From assembly GCA_964448645.1 (NCBI GenBank), contig CAYUZY010000001.1, positions 1 to 46,673 of the forward strand: a DNA stretch of 46,673 nt. Reading direction: 5' to 3'. Shown here one piece after another: positions 1 to 7,258 of this stretch (the stretch's first letter is position 1; the number at the start of each line of letters is the position of its first letter). This DNA is from GCA-2719315 sp964448645. GTDB lineage: Bacteria > Bacteroidota > Bacteroidia > Flavobacteriales > Flavobacteriaceae. The notes beneath the pieces are model-generated. The model made no database searches. It saw nothing but the letters and a program-made list of their open reading frames with translations, and was not told the origin of the DNA. The translations under genes and the position numbers were made by a program.

Positions 1-4
1 TCGG

Positions 5-78
5 TGGTCCCACCTGGGCTCGAACCAGGGACCAACTGATTATGAGTCAGCTACTCTAACCAACTGAGCTATAGGACC
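5..78 (-). tRNA. tRNA with CAT anticodon (elongator Met, or Ile2)
   Basis: The minus strand folds as a complete cloverleaf of 74 nt. The acceptor stem GGTCCTA pairs with TGGGACC, a D arm GCTC/GAGT is present, and the anticodon loop CTCATAA puts CAT at positions 34-36. The T arm is CCTGG/CCAGG with a TTCGAGC loop, and A is the discriminator. The first pair is G-C, so this is not the initiator, which has a mismatch there. CAT can be elongator Met or the lysidine-modified Ile2 tRNA and I cannot separate the two by eye. CCA is not fully encoded (A is followed by CCG). A TAnnTTTG box lies just upstream at 89-96. Confidence 0.93.
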
Positions 79-88
79 AATGTTCGTG

Positions 89-96
89 CAAATATA
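89..96 (-). promoter_or_regulatory. -7 box TATATTTG of the tRNA(CAT)
   Basis: On the minus strand the sequence is TATATTTG, a perfect match to the Bacteroidota -7 consensus TAnnTTTG, ending 10 nt before the mature tRNA 5' end. A TTG about 22 nt further upstream could be the -33 element. Confidence 0.7.
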
Positions 97-438
97 CAAT
101 TTAGAGACAACTTTTTTGCAACTTTCCAACAAAGGATCATCCTTATGTTTTTTGAAAAAAAAGCCCTCTCTGTAATCGATAAACCTCTGAATGATGAACA
201 TTCTTTTCAACAATTACTAGTGTTTTTTTCACAAAAAAAATTTCTTCCTGACTTTAAATTTCTTTTTAACCCTAAGAAAATTTCTGCTCAATTCTTCTAA
301 TTTAAAATTATATCATAATTCCATTTCATTCAATGGTTTAAATCTAAATATTATCATTTTGCTTTATATTATAATTCGCGATAAAGACAGGTATATCTTG
401 ATTCTCTTTTTATTATATTTACGAATAAAGATATTATT
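97..438. other. 342-bp gene-poor stretch upstream of the TPR-like gene
   Basis: No conserved gene is recognisable here. A 51-codon reading frame opens at ATG 145 and closes at TAA 300 on the plus strand, with a Phe/Lys-rich product that resembles nothing I know. It is most likely chance in AT-rich DNA, or a remnant. A near-consensus -7 box TATATTTA at 414-421 may drive the gene starting at 439. Confidence 0.5.
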
Positions 439-945
439 ATGTTAAACCTCAAACCGCTTTCCAAAGACTTAATTCCCAAAGCTTTAGTTAAAGCAAACCA
501 TTATCGTTTATTAAATGACGCTTGGCAGGCTGAAAGCATTTGTCGTGATATTTTACAAGTAGACCCAAATCATCAACTTGTCCTTTTGTGCCTAATTTTA
601 GCTATTACTGATCAATTTGAAAATGAAAAAGGTCGTGCGAAATCAGAAGAAGCAAAGGAACTTTGCGAACAACTAAACAGTAAATTTGAGCGAAAATATT
701 ATCAAGGTATTATTTCCGAGCGGCTAGGTATAACCGCATTATTGAGGAATACGCCTCGTGTTAAGTATATTGCTTATGAGCATCTAAGAACTGCTATGGG
801 CTTTTTTGAAGATGCGGAAAAGATTCAACCAAAAGGCAATCAAGATGCTGTTTTAAGATGGAACGCCTGCATAAGACGAATTGAAGAGTTTGACCTAAAA
901 AGCTCTCCAGGGGATAATTCTTTTCAGCCATTTTTGGATGTTTAA
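439..945 (+). CDS. Unrecognised TPR-like protein
   Basis: The 168-residue product has no signal peptide or membrane segment. Residues about 10-75 look like paired helices of a tetratricopeptide type, with an ALVKANHYRLLNDAW helix followed by AESICRDILQVDPNHQL, where the ending DPNH is typical of TPR turns. Residues 105-150 resemble a further repeat (AYEHLRTAMGFFEDAEKIQP). Function is unknown; TPR proteins usually serve as protein-protein scaffolds. It converges tail to tail on sdhB with one base between the stop codons. Its base composition, about 37% GC in a sampled line, is above most of the window and close to that of the sdh operon, so the two may have arrived together. That link is inference from composition and position only. 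Confidence 0.75.
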   Translation: MLNLKPLSKDLIPKALVKANHYRLLNDAWQAESICRDILQVDPNHQLVLLCLILAITDQFENEKGRAKSEEAKELCEQLNSKFERKYYQGIISERLGITALLRNTPRVKYIAYEHLRTAMGFFEDAEKIQPKGNQDAVLRWNACIRRIEEFDLKSSPGDNSFQPFLDV

Positions 946-946
946 T

Positions 947-1720
947 TTAAGGTTTCAAAGGGGGAAATTTCTTCTTTTTTTTGCCAAATATTTTACGAAT
1001 TAAAATAGTGAAAGGGTCATAAAATCTGTCAACTACTCGTTCCTTTAGTGGAATTATTCCGTTATCGGTAATATTAATATGTTCAGGACAAACATCTGTA
1101 CAACACTTGGTGATATTACATATTCCTGACCCAAATTCATTTTTTAATTCTGGAATTCTATCTTCAATATCTAATGGATGCATTTCTAGGCTAGCAACAC
1201 GAATCATAAATCGAGGGCCAACAAATTTATCTTTTTTGTCATGGTCGCGAAGAACATGACATACGTTTTGACATAAATAGCACTCTATACATTTTCGAAA
1301 TTCTTGAACTCTATCAACATCTTTTTGATACATGACATAGCCCTTTTCTGTTTTAGATTTTGAAGAAAGTTTAACAGGCTTTATTCGTTTGTTTTGAGTA
1401 TAATTCCATGAAACATCTGTAACCAAATCTTTAATTACAGGAAAAGTTTTCATTGGGGTAATTATAATGGTTTCGTCTTGTTTATATTCATTCATTCTTG
1501 TCATACAAGACAGCTTTGGCTTGCCATTAATTTCCATACTACAAGAACCACATTTTCCAGCTTTACAATTCCATCGGACGGCTATATCATTAGCTTGTTC
1601 AGCCTGAATTTTGTGAATTACATCAAGTACTACCATTCCTTCTTTGACTTCTGTCTCAAAATTTACCAACTCTCCATTTTTATTATCACCTCTATAAATT
1701 TTAAATTTTCGTTTTACCAT
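947..1720 (-). CDS. sdhB: Succinate dehydrogenase / fumarate reductase iron-sulfur subunit
   Basis: This 257-residue subunit carries electrons from the flavoprotein to the membrane subunit of complex II. The N-terminal ferredoxin domain has the [2Fe-2S] ligand set C52, C57, C60 and C72. The C-terminal domain has CxxCxxC (C144, C147, C150) followed by C154, then C201, C207 and C211, the usual ligands of a [4Fe-4S] and a [3Fe-4S] cluster. Length is normal. It is the last gene of the minus-strand sdhC-sdhA-sdhB operon, 17 bp after sdhA. The C-terminal basic tail KIFGKKKKKF is unusual but unlikely to affect function. Direction of catalysis (succinate oxidation or fumarate reduction) cannot be read from sequence; an aerobic TCA role is the simpler assumption. 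Confidence 0.95.
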   Translation of the reverse strand: MVKRKFKIYRGDNKNGELVNFETEVKEGMVVLDVIHKIQAEQANDIAVRWNCKAGKCGSCSMEINGKPKLSCMTRMNEYKQDETIIITPMKTFPVIKDLVTDVSWNYTQNKRIKPVKLSSKSKTEKGYVMYQKDVDRVQEFRKCIECYLCQNVCHVLRDHDKKDKFVGPRFMIRVASLEMHPLDIEDRIPELKNEFGSGICNITKCCTDVCPEHINITDNGIIPLKERVVDRFYDPFTILIRKIFGKKKKKFPPLKP

Positions 1721-1737
1721 AGTCTATTAGATAATTA

Positions 1738-3606
1738 TCAAAATTGTTGTTTGTTAATTTGAGTTCTTTCTTTTTCTATCTCCTTTTCAAGATCTTCAAT
1801 AGAAGATTCTGCAATTCGAACCAATTCGGTATTTGCAGTTTGACGTTTTACTTTATTCAAATACATTTTACCATTGTCTCCTTTTAAGGAAACTATATTG
1901 TAATCAAGCCACTCTTTTTGTTCTCCAGGAAAATCTGCTCGGGTATGCGCTCCTCTACTTTCTTCACGAAGTTTTGCTGCTCGAGCTACTGCTTCTGAAG
2001 TAATTAAAAGATTTCGTAATCCTAATGCCTCATGCCAACCGGGATTAAATTGTGATGCTCCTTTTGCTTTTACAGTTTTATATTCCTCTTGGATTTTTTC
2101 TATTTTACTTATTCCTTTTTCAAGTTCTTTTTTTGTTCGAATAATCCCAACATTTATTTGCATATTTTGTTCTAATTGCTCGTGTAAAAGATATGGATTA
2201 GCTCCAGATTTACGATTTAAAATGTCTGTTGCATTACGAATTATTTTTTTTGCTTGATCTTTATTAAAATTAGAATTATCTCCCTTTTTCTTTGCAAATT
2301 CAGCTGCATTTTTCCCTGCTAGGTAACCAAAAACTAAAAGATCAGACAAGGAATTTCCTCCCAAGCGATTAGCTCCATGCATTCCTGCTGCACATTCTCC
2401 ACAGGCAAATAATCCAGGAACTGAGCTCATTGCTGTATTTGCATCCACACGAATTCCCCCCATAAAATAATGACAAGTAGGGCCTACTTCCATAGGCTCT
2501 TTAGTAATATCCAATTCTGCTAAAACCATAAATTGATGGTACATAGAAGGAAGCTTTTTTTTAATATCCTCTGGAGTTCTTTGTGAGGCAATATTTAGAT
2601 AAGCTCCTCCATGCTTTGATCCTCTTCCGGCTTTAACCTCTTCATTAATTGCTCTAGCTACAACATCTCTAGTTAATAATTCTGGAGGGCGTCTAGCGCT
2701 AGGGTCTCCTGCCAACCATCCTGCGGCTTCTTCTTCATCTTTTGCCGTTTCTGAACGAAATCGTTCAGGAATATAATTAAACATAAATCGAGTGCCTTTT
2801 TTATTCATAAGTATTCCTCCTTCTCCTCTAACACTTTCAGTAACTAAAATCCCTTTTACTGACAATGGCCAGACCATTCCAGTAGGATGAAATTGATTAA
2901 ACTCTAAATCCATCAGTTCTGCTCCTGCCTCATAAGCCAAAGCATACCCGTCACCAGTATATTCCCAAGAATTTGATGTAACATCCCATGCTTTTCCAGC
3001 TCCTCCAGTTGCTAAAATGATAGACTTTGCTTTAAATATTGCAAAAGATCCTGTTTCCCTCCACATACAAACTACACCACACACTTTGCCTTTTTCGTCC
3101 TTTAATAAGTCTAAGGCTGTACATTCCATATAAGTTTCAATTCCTTTATGAATGCCATGATCTTGAAGTGTTCGAATCATTTCAAGTCCAGTACGATCTC
3201 CAACATGTGCTAATCGGGGATATCTATGTCCTCCAAAATTTCTTTGATTAATCAATCCTTTATTAGTGCGATCAAAAACTGCTCCCCATTCTTCAAGAAG
3301 ACGCACACGTTCTGGGGCAAGTTTAGCATGAAGTTCAGCCATTCTCCATACATTAAGAAATTTTCCGCCTCGCATTGTGTCACGAAAGTGAATCTTCCAA
3401 TGATCACGCTTGTCAACATTACCCAATGCAGCTGCCATTCCTCCTTCAGCCATAACAGTATGAGCTTTTCCTAAAAGCGATTTCATAACAATACCGGTAC
3501 TCATGCCATGACTTGAAGCTTCAATTGCAGCACTTAATCCTGCTCCGCCAGCTCCAACAATTAACACATCATGTTCAAAAGTTTTAATTTTAGATATATC
3601 TAACAT
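1738..3606 (-). CDS. sdhA: Succinate dehydrogenase flavoprotein subunit, actinobacterial (Sdh1-like) type
   Basis: The 622-residue catalytic subunit oxidises succinate to fumarate with covalent FAD. Visible features are the dinucleotide-binding GAGGAG at 18-23, the FAD-linking histidine H49 in KAHTVMAEGG, the substrate-binding HPTG (H240), the catalytic arginine region LTRDVVAR (R313, R318), the CHYFMGG motif (H379) and GANRLGGNSL (R414). The overall pattern resembles the SdhA of Mycobacterium Sdh1 and Streptomyces more than the roughly 670-residue SdhA usual in Flavobacteriia, in my recollection of these families. The gene sits 12 bp after sdhC. Sampled lines reach 40-48% GC, against about 25% in many other genes here, which is compatible with horizontal acquisition or with strong conservation. 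Confidence 0.95.
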   Translation of the reverse strand: MLDISKIKTFEHDVLIVGAGGAGLSAAIEASSHGMSTGIVMKSLLGKAHTVMAEGGMAAALGNVDKRDHWKIHFRDTMRGGKFLNVWRMAELHAKLAPERVRLLEEWGAVFDRTNKGLINQRNFGGHRYPRLAHVGDRTGLEMIRTLQDHGIHKGIETYMECTALDLLKDEKGKVCGVVCMWRETGSFAIFKAKSIILATGGAGKAWDVTSNSWEYTGDGYALAYEAGAELMDLEFNQFHPTGMVWPLSVKGILVTESVRGEGGILMNKKGTRFMFNYIPERFRSETAKDEEEAAGWLAGDPSARRPPELLTRDVVARAINEEVKAGRGSKHGGAYLNIASQRTPEDIKKKLPSMYHQFMVLAELDITKEPMEVGPTCHYFMGGIRVDANTAMSSVPGLFACGECAAGMHGANRLGGNSLSDLLVFGYLAGKNAAEFAKKKGDNSNFNKDQAKKIIRNATDILNRKSGANPYLLHEQLEQNMQINVGIIRTKKELEKGISKIEKIQEEYKTVKAKGASQFNPGWHEALGLRNLLITSEAVARAAKLREESRGAHTRADFPGEQKEWLDYNIVSLKGDNGKMYLNKVKRQTANTELVRIAESSIEDLEKEIEKERTQINKQQF

Positions 3607-3618
3607 AAGTCATTGATT

Positions 3619-4476
3619 TTATAACCCCCATGTATTTGGATCGTTAATATATCCCATCGAAACCATTCGAATATATAAATCAGCTATCATTATCCATATT
3701 AAACTAAGCCATGCAAATAATTCATGCCGACGATTAAGCCAGCCAACTATTTTTCCGTTTTGATAAGATATCTTTCCATTCAACCCACATGAATAGCAAT
3801 CCCTGCTTCCTCCTATAAGATGACGAATTGAATGACAACCAAAAACATAACTCGATAATAAAACAGGATTTCCTAATATAAGTATGCTTCCAAGACCAAC
3901 GCCAAATTCACCTCCTCTAAAAAAAGATAAATAAGCGTCATAAAAAAAGACTATAATATAAATTACTGCAAAATAGACTGTAATGCGGTGTATATTTTGG
4001 ACAACCATAAGTCCCGTTTCTCCTTTATATCCTTCTTTTCTTTTGCGTGGTAAAGCCCCCACAGCACATGCTGGAGGTGTTCCAGAAAATGCCCTATAAT
4101 AAGCTTTTCTATAGTAATAACAAGTGAATCTAAATATTCCAGGAACTGCTAAAATTAATAAAGATGGAGATGGAGGAATCCAACTAGGCCACCAAGTAGG
4201 CCAGGGCCCAAAAATTGAATGAGCCATTGGGGCAGCGCCTTCAACACCTTCTTTAATAAAAAGAAGTGGAGAATAAAAAGGAGCAAGATATCCGCCAAAA
4301 CCTTCTTTTCCATTACTGTACCAATAAAAATCAGCTTGCCAAGCAGACCAAAATCCGTAAATTAGAAAAACAGTTAACCCAAAAACTACCAACGCCGGAT
4401 AGAGCCACCAATTATCATTACGTAAAGTTTTTATAAATCCTTTGTCATTAATGGCAAAAGAAGTTTTTCTATACAT
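3619..4476 (-). CDS. sdhC: Succinate dehydrogenase membrane anchor, Sdh1-type
   Basis: This is the single large membrane subunit of complex II, 285 residues from the chosen start, with about five hydrophobic helices. The motif FRFTCYYYRKAYYRAF followed by PPACAV is a hallmark of actinobacterial Sdh1 anchors (Rv0249c-like), as are GCHSIRHLIGG and the final NRRHELFAW. It is unlike the roughly 220-residue b558-type anchor common in Flavobacteriia. Conserved Cys and His (C119, C137, C214, H215, H219, C227, C230 in this numbering) could hold a membrane FeS cluster like the Rieske-type cluster reported for mycobacterial Sdh1; this is inference. An upstream in-frame TTG at 4506 would add ten residues, but it overlaps a perfect -7 box (4504-4511), so ATG 4476 is preferred. 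Confidence 0.9.
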   Translation of the reverse strand: MYRKTSFAINDKGFIKTLRNDNWWLYPALVVFGLTVFLIYGFWSAWQADFYWYSNGKEGFGGYLAPFYSPLLFIKEGVEGAAPMAHSIFGPWPTWWPSWIPPSPSLLILAVPGIFRFTCYYYRKAYYRAFSGTPPACAVGALPRKRKEGYKGETGLMVVQNIHRITVYFAVIYIIVFFYDAYLSFFRGGEFGVGLGSILILGNPVLLSSYVFGCHSIRHLIGGSRDCYSCGLNGKISYQNGKIVGWLNRRHELFAWLSLIWIMIADLYIRMVSMGYINDPNTWGL

Positions 4477-4503
4477 TAAATAAAATTTATTATAGATAGT
4501 TCC

Positions 4504-4511
4504 CAAAAATA
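4504..4511 (-). promoter_or_regulatory. -7 box TATTTTTG of the sdhCAB operon
   Basis: TATTTTTG on the minus strand matches TAnnTTTG. Transcription starting a few bases after it gives a leader of roughly 24 nt to ATG 4476 and rules out the TTG at 4506 as the start. Confidence 0.65.
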
Positions 4512-4571
4512 AACAATTATTAAATGAACCTGTCCCAACAAAATAAAAAAAAATAAAAATTATTAAATACC

Positions 4572-4579
4572 TATTTTTG
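4572..4579 (+). promoter_or_regulatory. -7 box TATTTTTG of rbfA
   Basis: TATTTTTG ends four bases before the rbfA ATG at 4584. If used, the transcript would be leaderless or nearly so. Confidence 0.6.
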
Positions 4580-4583
4580 CTAT

Positions 4584-4982
4584 ATGTTTAAAAATGAATC
4601 TCCCAGGCAAAAAAAATTTAACACCCTTCTTCAAAAAGAATTGGCAATTCTATTACAAAATTATATTAGAAAAGGGGCGTTCTCTAATTTTATTGTTTCT
4701 GTAACAAAAGTATATATTACAGCTGATCTTTCGTTAGCTAAAATTTATATTAGCGTTTTTCCTTCAAATAAATCATTAATTCAAATAGAGAATCTTTCAA
4801 GTAATAGTTCAAAAATAAAACATGCCCTTTCACAAAAATTAAAAAATCAACTTAGAAAAATTCCTGAACTTAAATTTATTTTGGATGATTCTTTAGATTA
4901 TATTGAGGGAATTGAAAAATCGTTAAAACAAAGTAAAGACTCCGAATACAATAAAAATATATTAAAAAATAAAAAAACATGA
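4584..4982 (+). CDS. rbfA: 30S ribosome-binding factor A
   Basis: The 132-residue product assists late maturation of the 30S subunit and its 16S rRNA 5' end, working in the cytoplasm. It has the RbfA layout: an N-terminal RQKKFNTLLQKELAILLQ helix, the central VTKVYITADLSLAKIYISVFP strand region, and LRKIPELKFILDDSLDYIEGIEK at the end of the KH-like domain. The lysine- and asparagine-rich tail is not conserved. The TGA stop overlaps the start of the following permease (ATGA), so the two are translationally coupled, an rbfA-permease pairing common in Flavobacteriia. The gene diverges from sdhC. Confidence 0.94.
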   Translation: MFKNESPRQKKFNTLLQKELAILLQNYIRKGAFSNFIVSVTKVYITADLSLAKIYISVFPSNKSLIQIENLSSNSSKIKHALSQKLKNQLRKIPELKFILDDSLDYIEGIEKSLKQSKDSEYNKNILKNKKT

Positions 4983-6190
4983 CACATGTTTTTAAAATAG
5001 CATTTAGATATTTCTTTTCTAAAAACGAACAAACAGTAATTAACAGAATAAATTTCTTGTCTTTAATTCTTATAATAATATCCTCTGCCTCATTATTTCT
5101 TGTTCTTAGTGCTTTTGATGGGTTAAAAACCTTTGGACTTTCATTTTCAAATAAATTTGATGCAGATTATGAGTTAAGTCCAATAAACGGGAAATATTTG
5201 ACTCTTTCATCTAAAAAAATTTCAGAAATAAAAAATATAGATGAAGTAATTGAAATTGCTCCCCAAATTGAAGAAAAAGTTTTTTTATCCTTTAAAGAAA
5301 AAAATCAAGTTGCTGTATTAAAAGGAGTTGATTCTACTTATAATAAAGTAATCCCAATAAAAGATCTTGTTTTAATTGGAGATTGGATTGATTATGATAC
5401 TTCTAAAACAGTAATAGGTTATGGAATTTCAACAAAATTAGGTCTTGGTGTATATGATTATTCTTCTTTTCTTAAAATTAGTGTTCCACAAAATAAAACT
5501 TCAAGTGTTTTAAATCTTAACCCATTTAAAAGTCTGCCATTAATTGTTGTTGGTCTCTATCAGATTAATGAAGAATTGGACAACAAGTACATTTTTACAT
5601 CTATCTCTTTTGCCAAAGACCTTCTCAACTTAAAAGAAAATCAATGCAGTAATATAATTCTTAAAACAAACAATACTGAAAACAAAAAACAGCTTGAAAA
5701 AAAAATAAACTTAATTGTTGGAGAAAAAATAAAACTTACATCTAGACTAGAAAAAAATGCAGCCTTATATAAAATGCTTAATACAGAAAATATAGCTGTT
5801 TATTTTATTTTCTCATTAGTTATGATCGTTTCTTTATTTAATTTAATTGGCTCTTTAATTATGATGATTCTCAATAAGAAAAAGGAAATGAAAATATTAA
5901 TTGCAATGGGAATGTCAAATAAAAATCTTAGTCAAATTTTTTATTTAATCGGATTAATTATCTGTTTTATTGGTGGGGTTACAGGAATTTCTTTGGGTGC
6001 TTTTTTAGTCTTTATTCAAAAATATTCTTCTATAATTTATGTACCCGGAACAAATCTTGCTTATCCTGTTGAGTTTAACTTGAAAAATGTAATCATTGTT
6101 TTCTTAACGCTTATTATTTTAGGATCAATAAGCAGTCTTTGGTCGATACGAGGAGTAAAAAACCTTTCTAATCAAGCTATAAATTCATAA
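4979..6190 (+). CDS. ABC transporter permease, LolC/LolE (FtsX) family
   Basis: The 403-residue protein has the MacB/FtsX permease topology. A first helix lies at about 24-46, a large periplasmic domain at about 50-265 follows, and three more helices lie near 270-295, 318-343 and 372-395. Such proteins work with a LolD-type ATPase to release lipoproteins from the inner membrane. No ATPase partner is in this window; in Bacteroidota it is usually encoded elsewhere. The start overlaps the rbfA stop by four bases. Its 3' end overlaps the 3' end of the convergent dusB by 19 bp. Substrate assignment as lipoproteins is by family and by the RYFFSKN-type N-terminus, not proven. Confidence 0.88.
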   Translation: MTHVFKIAFRYFFSKNEQTVINRINFLSLILIIISSASLFLVLSAFDGLKTFGLSFSNKFDADYELSPINGKYLTLSSKKISEIKNIDEVIEIAPQIEEKVFLSFKEKNQVAVLKGVDSTYNKVIPIKDLVLIGDWIDYDTSKTVIGYGISTKLGLGVYDYSSFLKISVPQNKTSSVLNLNPFKSLPLIVVGLYQINEELDNKYIFTSISFAKDLLNLKENQCSNIILKTNNTENKKQLEKKINLIVGEKIKLTSRLEKNAALYKMLNTENIAVYFIFSLVMIVSLFNLIGSLIMMILNKKKEMKILIAMGMSNKNLSQIFYLIGLIICFIGGVTGISLGAFLVFIQKYSSIIYVPGTNLAYPVEFNLKNVIIVFLTLIILGSISSLWSIRGVKNLSNQAINS

Positions 6191-7167
6191 TTATAATACT
6201 TTTCTAAAACTTCTTCCAATATTTCAAAAACTTCAATTGAAGAATTAGACGTAACTAATCTTGTTCTAATAGATTTAAAATTTGATATTCCCTTAAAATA
6301 ATTATAATAATGTCTTCTAGTTTCTAATATTCCCAAAACTTCGCCTTTCCAAGATATAGACATTTTTAAATGTCTTTTAACAGCTTCTACTCTTTCAAAA
6401 ATTGAAGGAGGTTCCAAATAAGAATTTTCTTTTAAATAATACTTTACTTGATTAAAAAACCATGGATTTCCAATACATGCCCTTCCTATCATAGCCCCAT
6501 CTAAACCATAATAATCTCTCATTAATTTTGCTTTTTCCGGAGAGTTAATGTCCCCATTTCCAAAAACAGGAATCTTCATTCTAGGGTTATTTTTAACCTC
6601 AGCTATTTTATTCCAATTAGCTTCTCCTTTATACATCTGAGCTCTTGTTCTTCCATGAATAGAAATTGCAGAAATCCCTACATCTTGTAATTTTTCAGCA
6701 ACCTCAACTATTCTAATAGATTTTTCATCCCAGCCTAATCTTGTTTTTACGGTAACTGGCAATTTTGTTCTTTTTACCATTTCTTTAGTTAACTTAACCA
6801 TTAAAGGAATATCTTTTAATATACCCGCACCCGCTCCCTTACATACAACTTTTTTTACAGGACATCCAAAATTTATATCTATAATATCTGGTTTTGATGC
6901 CTCAACAATATCAATTGATTTTAACATTGACTCAATATTAGATCCAAAAATTTGTATTCCCACAGGTCTCTCTTTTTCATATATGTCAAGTTTTTGAACA
7001 CTTTTTATAGCATCCCTTATTAAGCCTTCGCTTGAAATAAATTCAGTGTAAACAATATCCGCTCCATTTTCTTTACACAAAGCTCGAAATGGAGGATCAC
7101 TGACATCTTCCATTGGTGCTAACAAAAGAGGAAATGAACTAAATTCAATTTTTCCTATTTTAACCAT
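6172..7167 (-). CDS. dusB: tRNA-dihydrouridine synthase
   Basis: This FMN- and NADPH-dependent enzyme reduces uridine to dihydrouridine in tRNA D loops. The 331-residue protein has the TIM-barrel Dus signature: LLAPMEDVSDPPFRALC at about 15-31, the catalytic loop DINFGCP with C102, KTRLGW, ISIHGRTRAQMYKG, FGNGDINSPEKA and MIGRACIGNPWFF. The length and sequence suit the DusB group. It is a single gene on the minus strand with a TAnnTTTG box about 20 bp upstream. Its end overlaps the convergent permease gene by 19 bp, leaving no room for an intergenic terminator. Confidence 0.94.
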   Translation of the reverse strand: MVKIGKIEFSSFPLLLAPMEDVSDPPFRALCKENGADIVYTEFISSEGLIRDAIKSVQKLDIYEKERPVGIQIFGSNIESMLKSIDIVEASKPDIIDINFGCPVKKVVCKGAGAGILKDIPLMVKLTKEMVKRTKLPVTVKTRLGWDEKSIRIVEVAEKLQDVGISAISIHGRTRAQMYKGEANWNKIAEVKNNPRMKIPVFGNGDINSPEKAKLMRDYYGLDGAMIGRACIGNPWFFNQVKYYLKENSYLEPPSIFERVEAVKRHLKMSISWKGEVLGILETRRHYYNYFKGISNFKSIRTRLVTSNSSIEVFEILEEVLEKYYNYEFIA

Positions 7168-7186
7168 GATTAAATAATCTTTTTTG

Positions 7187-7194
7187 CAAAATTA
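7187..7194 (-). promoter_or_regulatory. -7 box TAATTTTG of dusB
   Basis: TAATTTTG on the minus strand matches TAnnTTTG, with its end 19 nt before the dusB ATG at 7167. Confidence 0.6.
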
Positions 7195-7233
7195 ATCTTT
7201 TTAAAGGATTATAAATCTCGAATTCAAATGACT

Positions 7234-7241
7234 TATCTTTG
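7234..7241 (+). promoter_or_regulatory. -7 box TATCTTTG of lepA
   Basis: TATCTTTG matches TAnnTTTG and ends 17 nt before the lepA ATG. The identical octamer precedes ybeY and folB. No convincing -33 TTTG is visible. Confidence 0.68.
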
Positions 7242-7258
7242 TAATTTCAAAACAATTA

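Noticed and set aside
145..300. 51-codon reading frame starting at ATG 145
   Set aside because: Low-complexity Phe/Lys/Ser product with no recognisable motif and no good promoter; compatible with chance in AT-rich sequence.
5..4511. Integrative element inserted at the tRNA(CAT) gene and carrying sdh
   Set aside because: The sdh genes lie on the 5' side of the tRNA, whereas elements normally insert at the 3' end. No integrase or direct repeat is visible.
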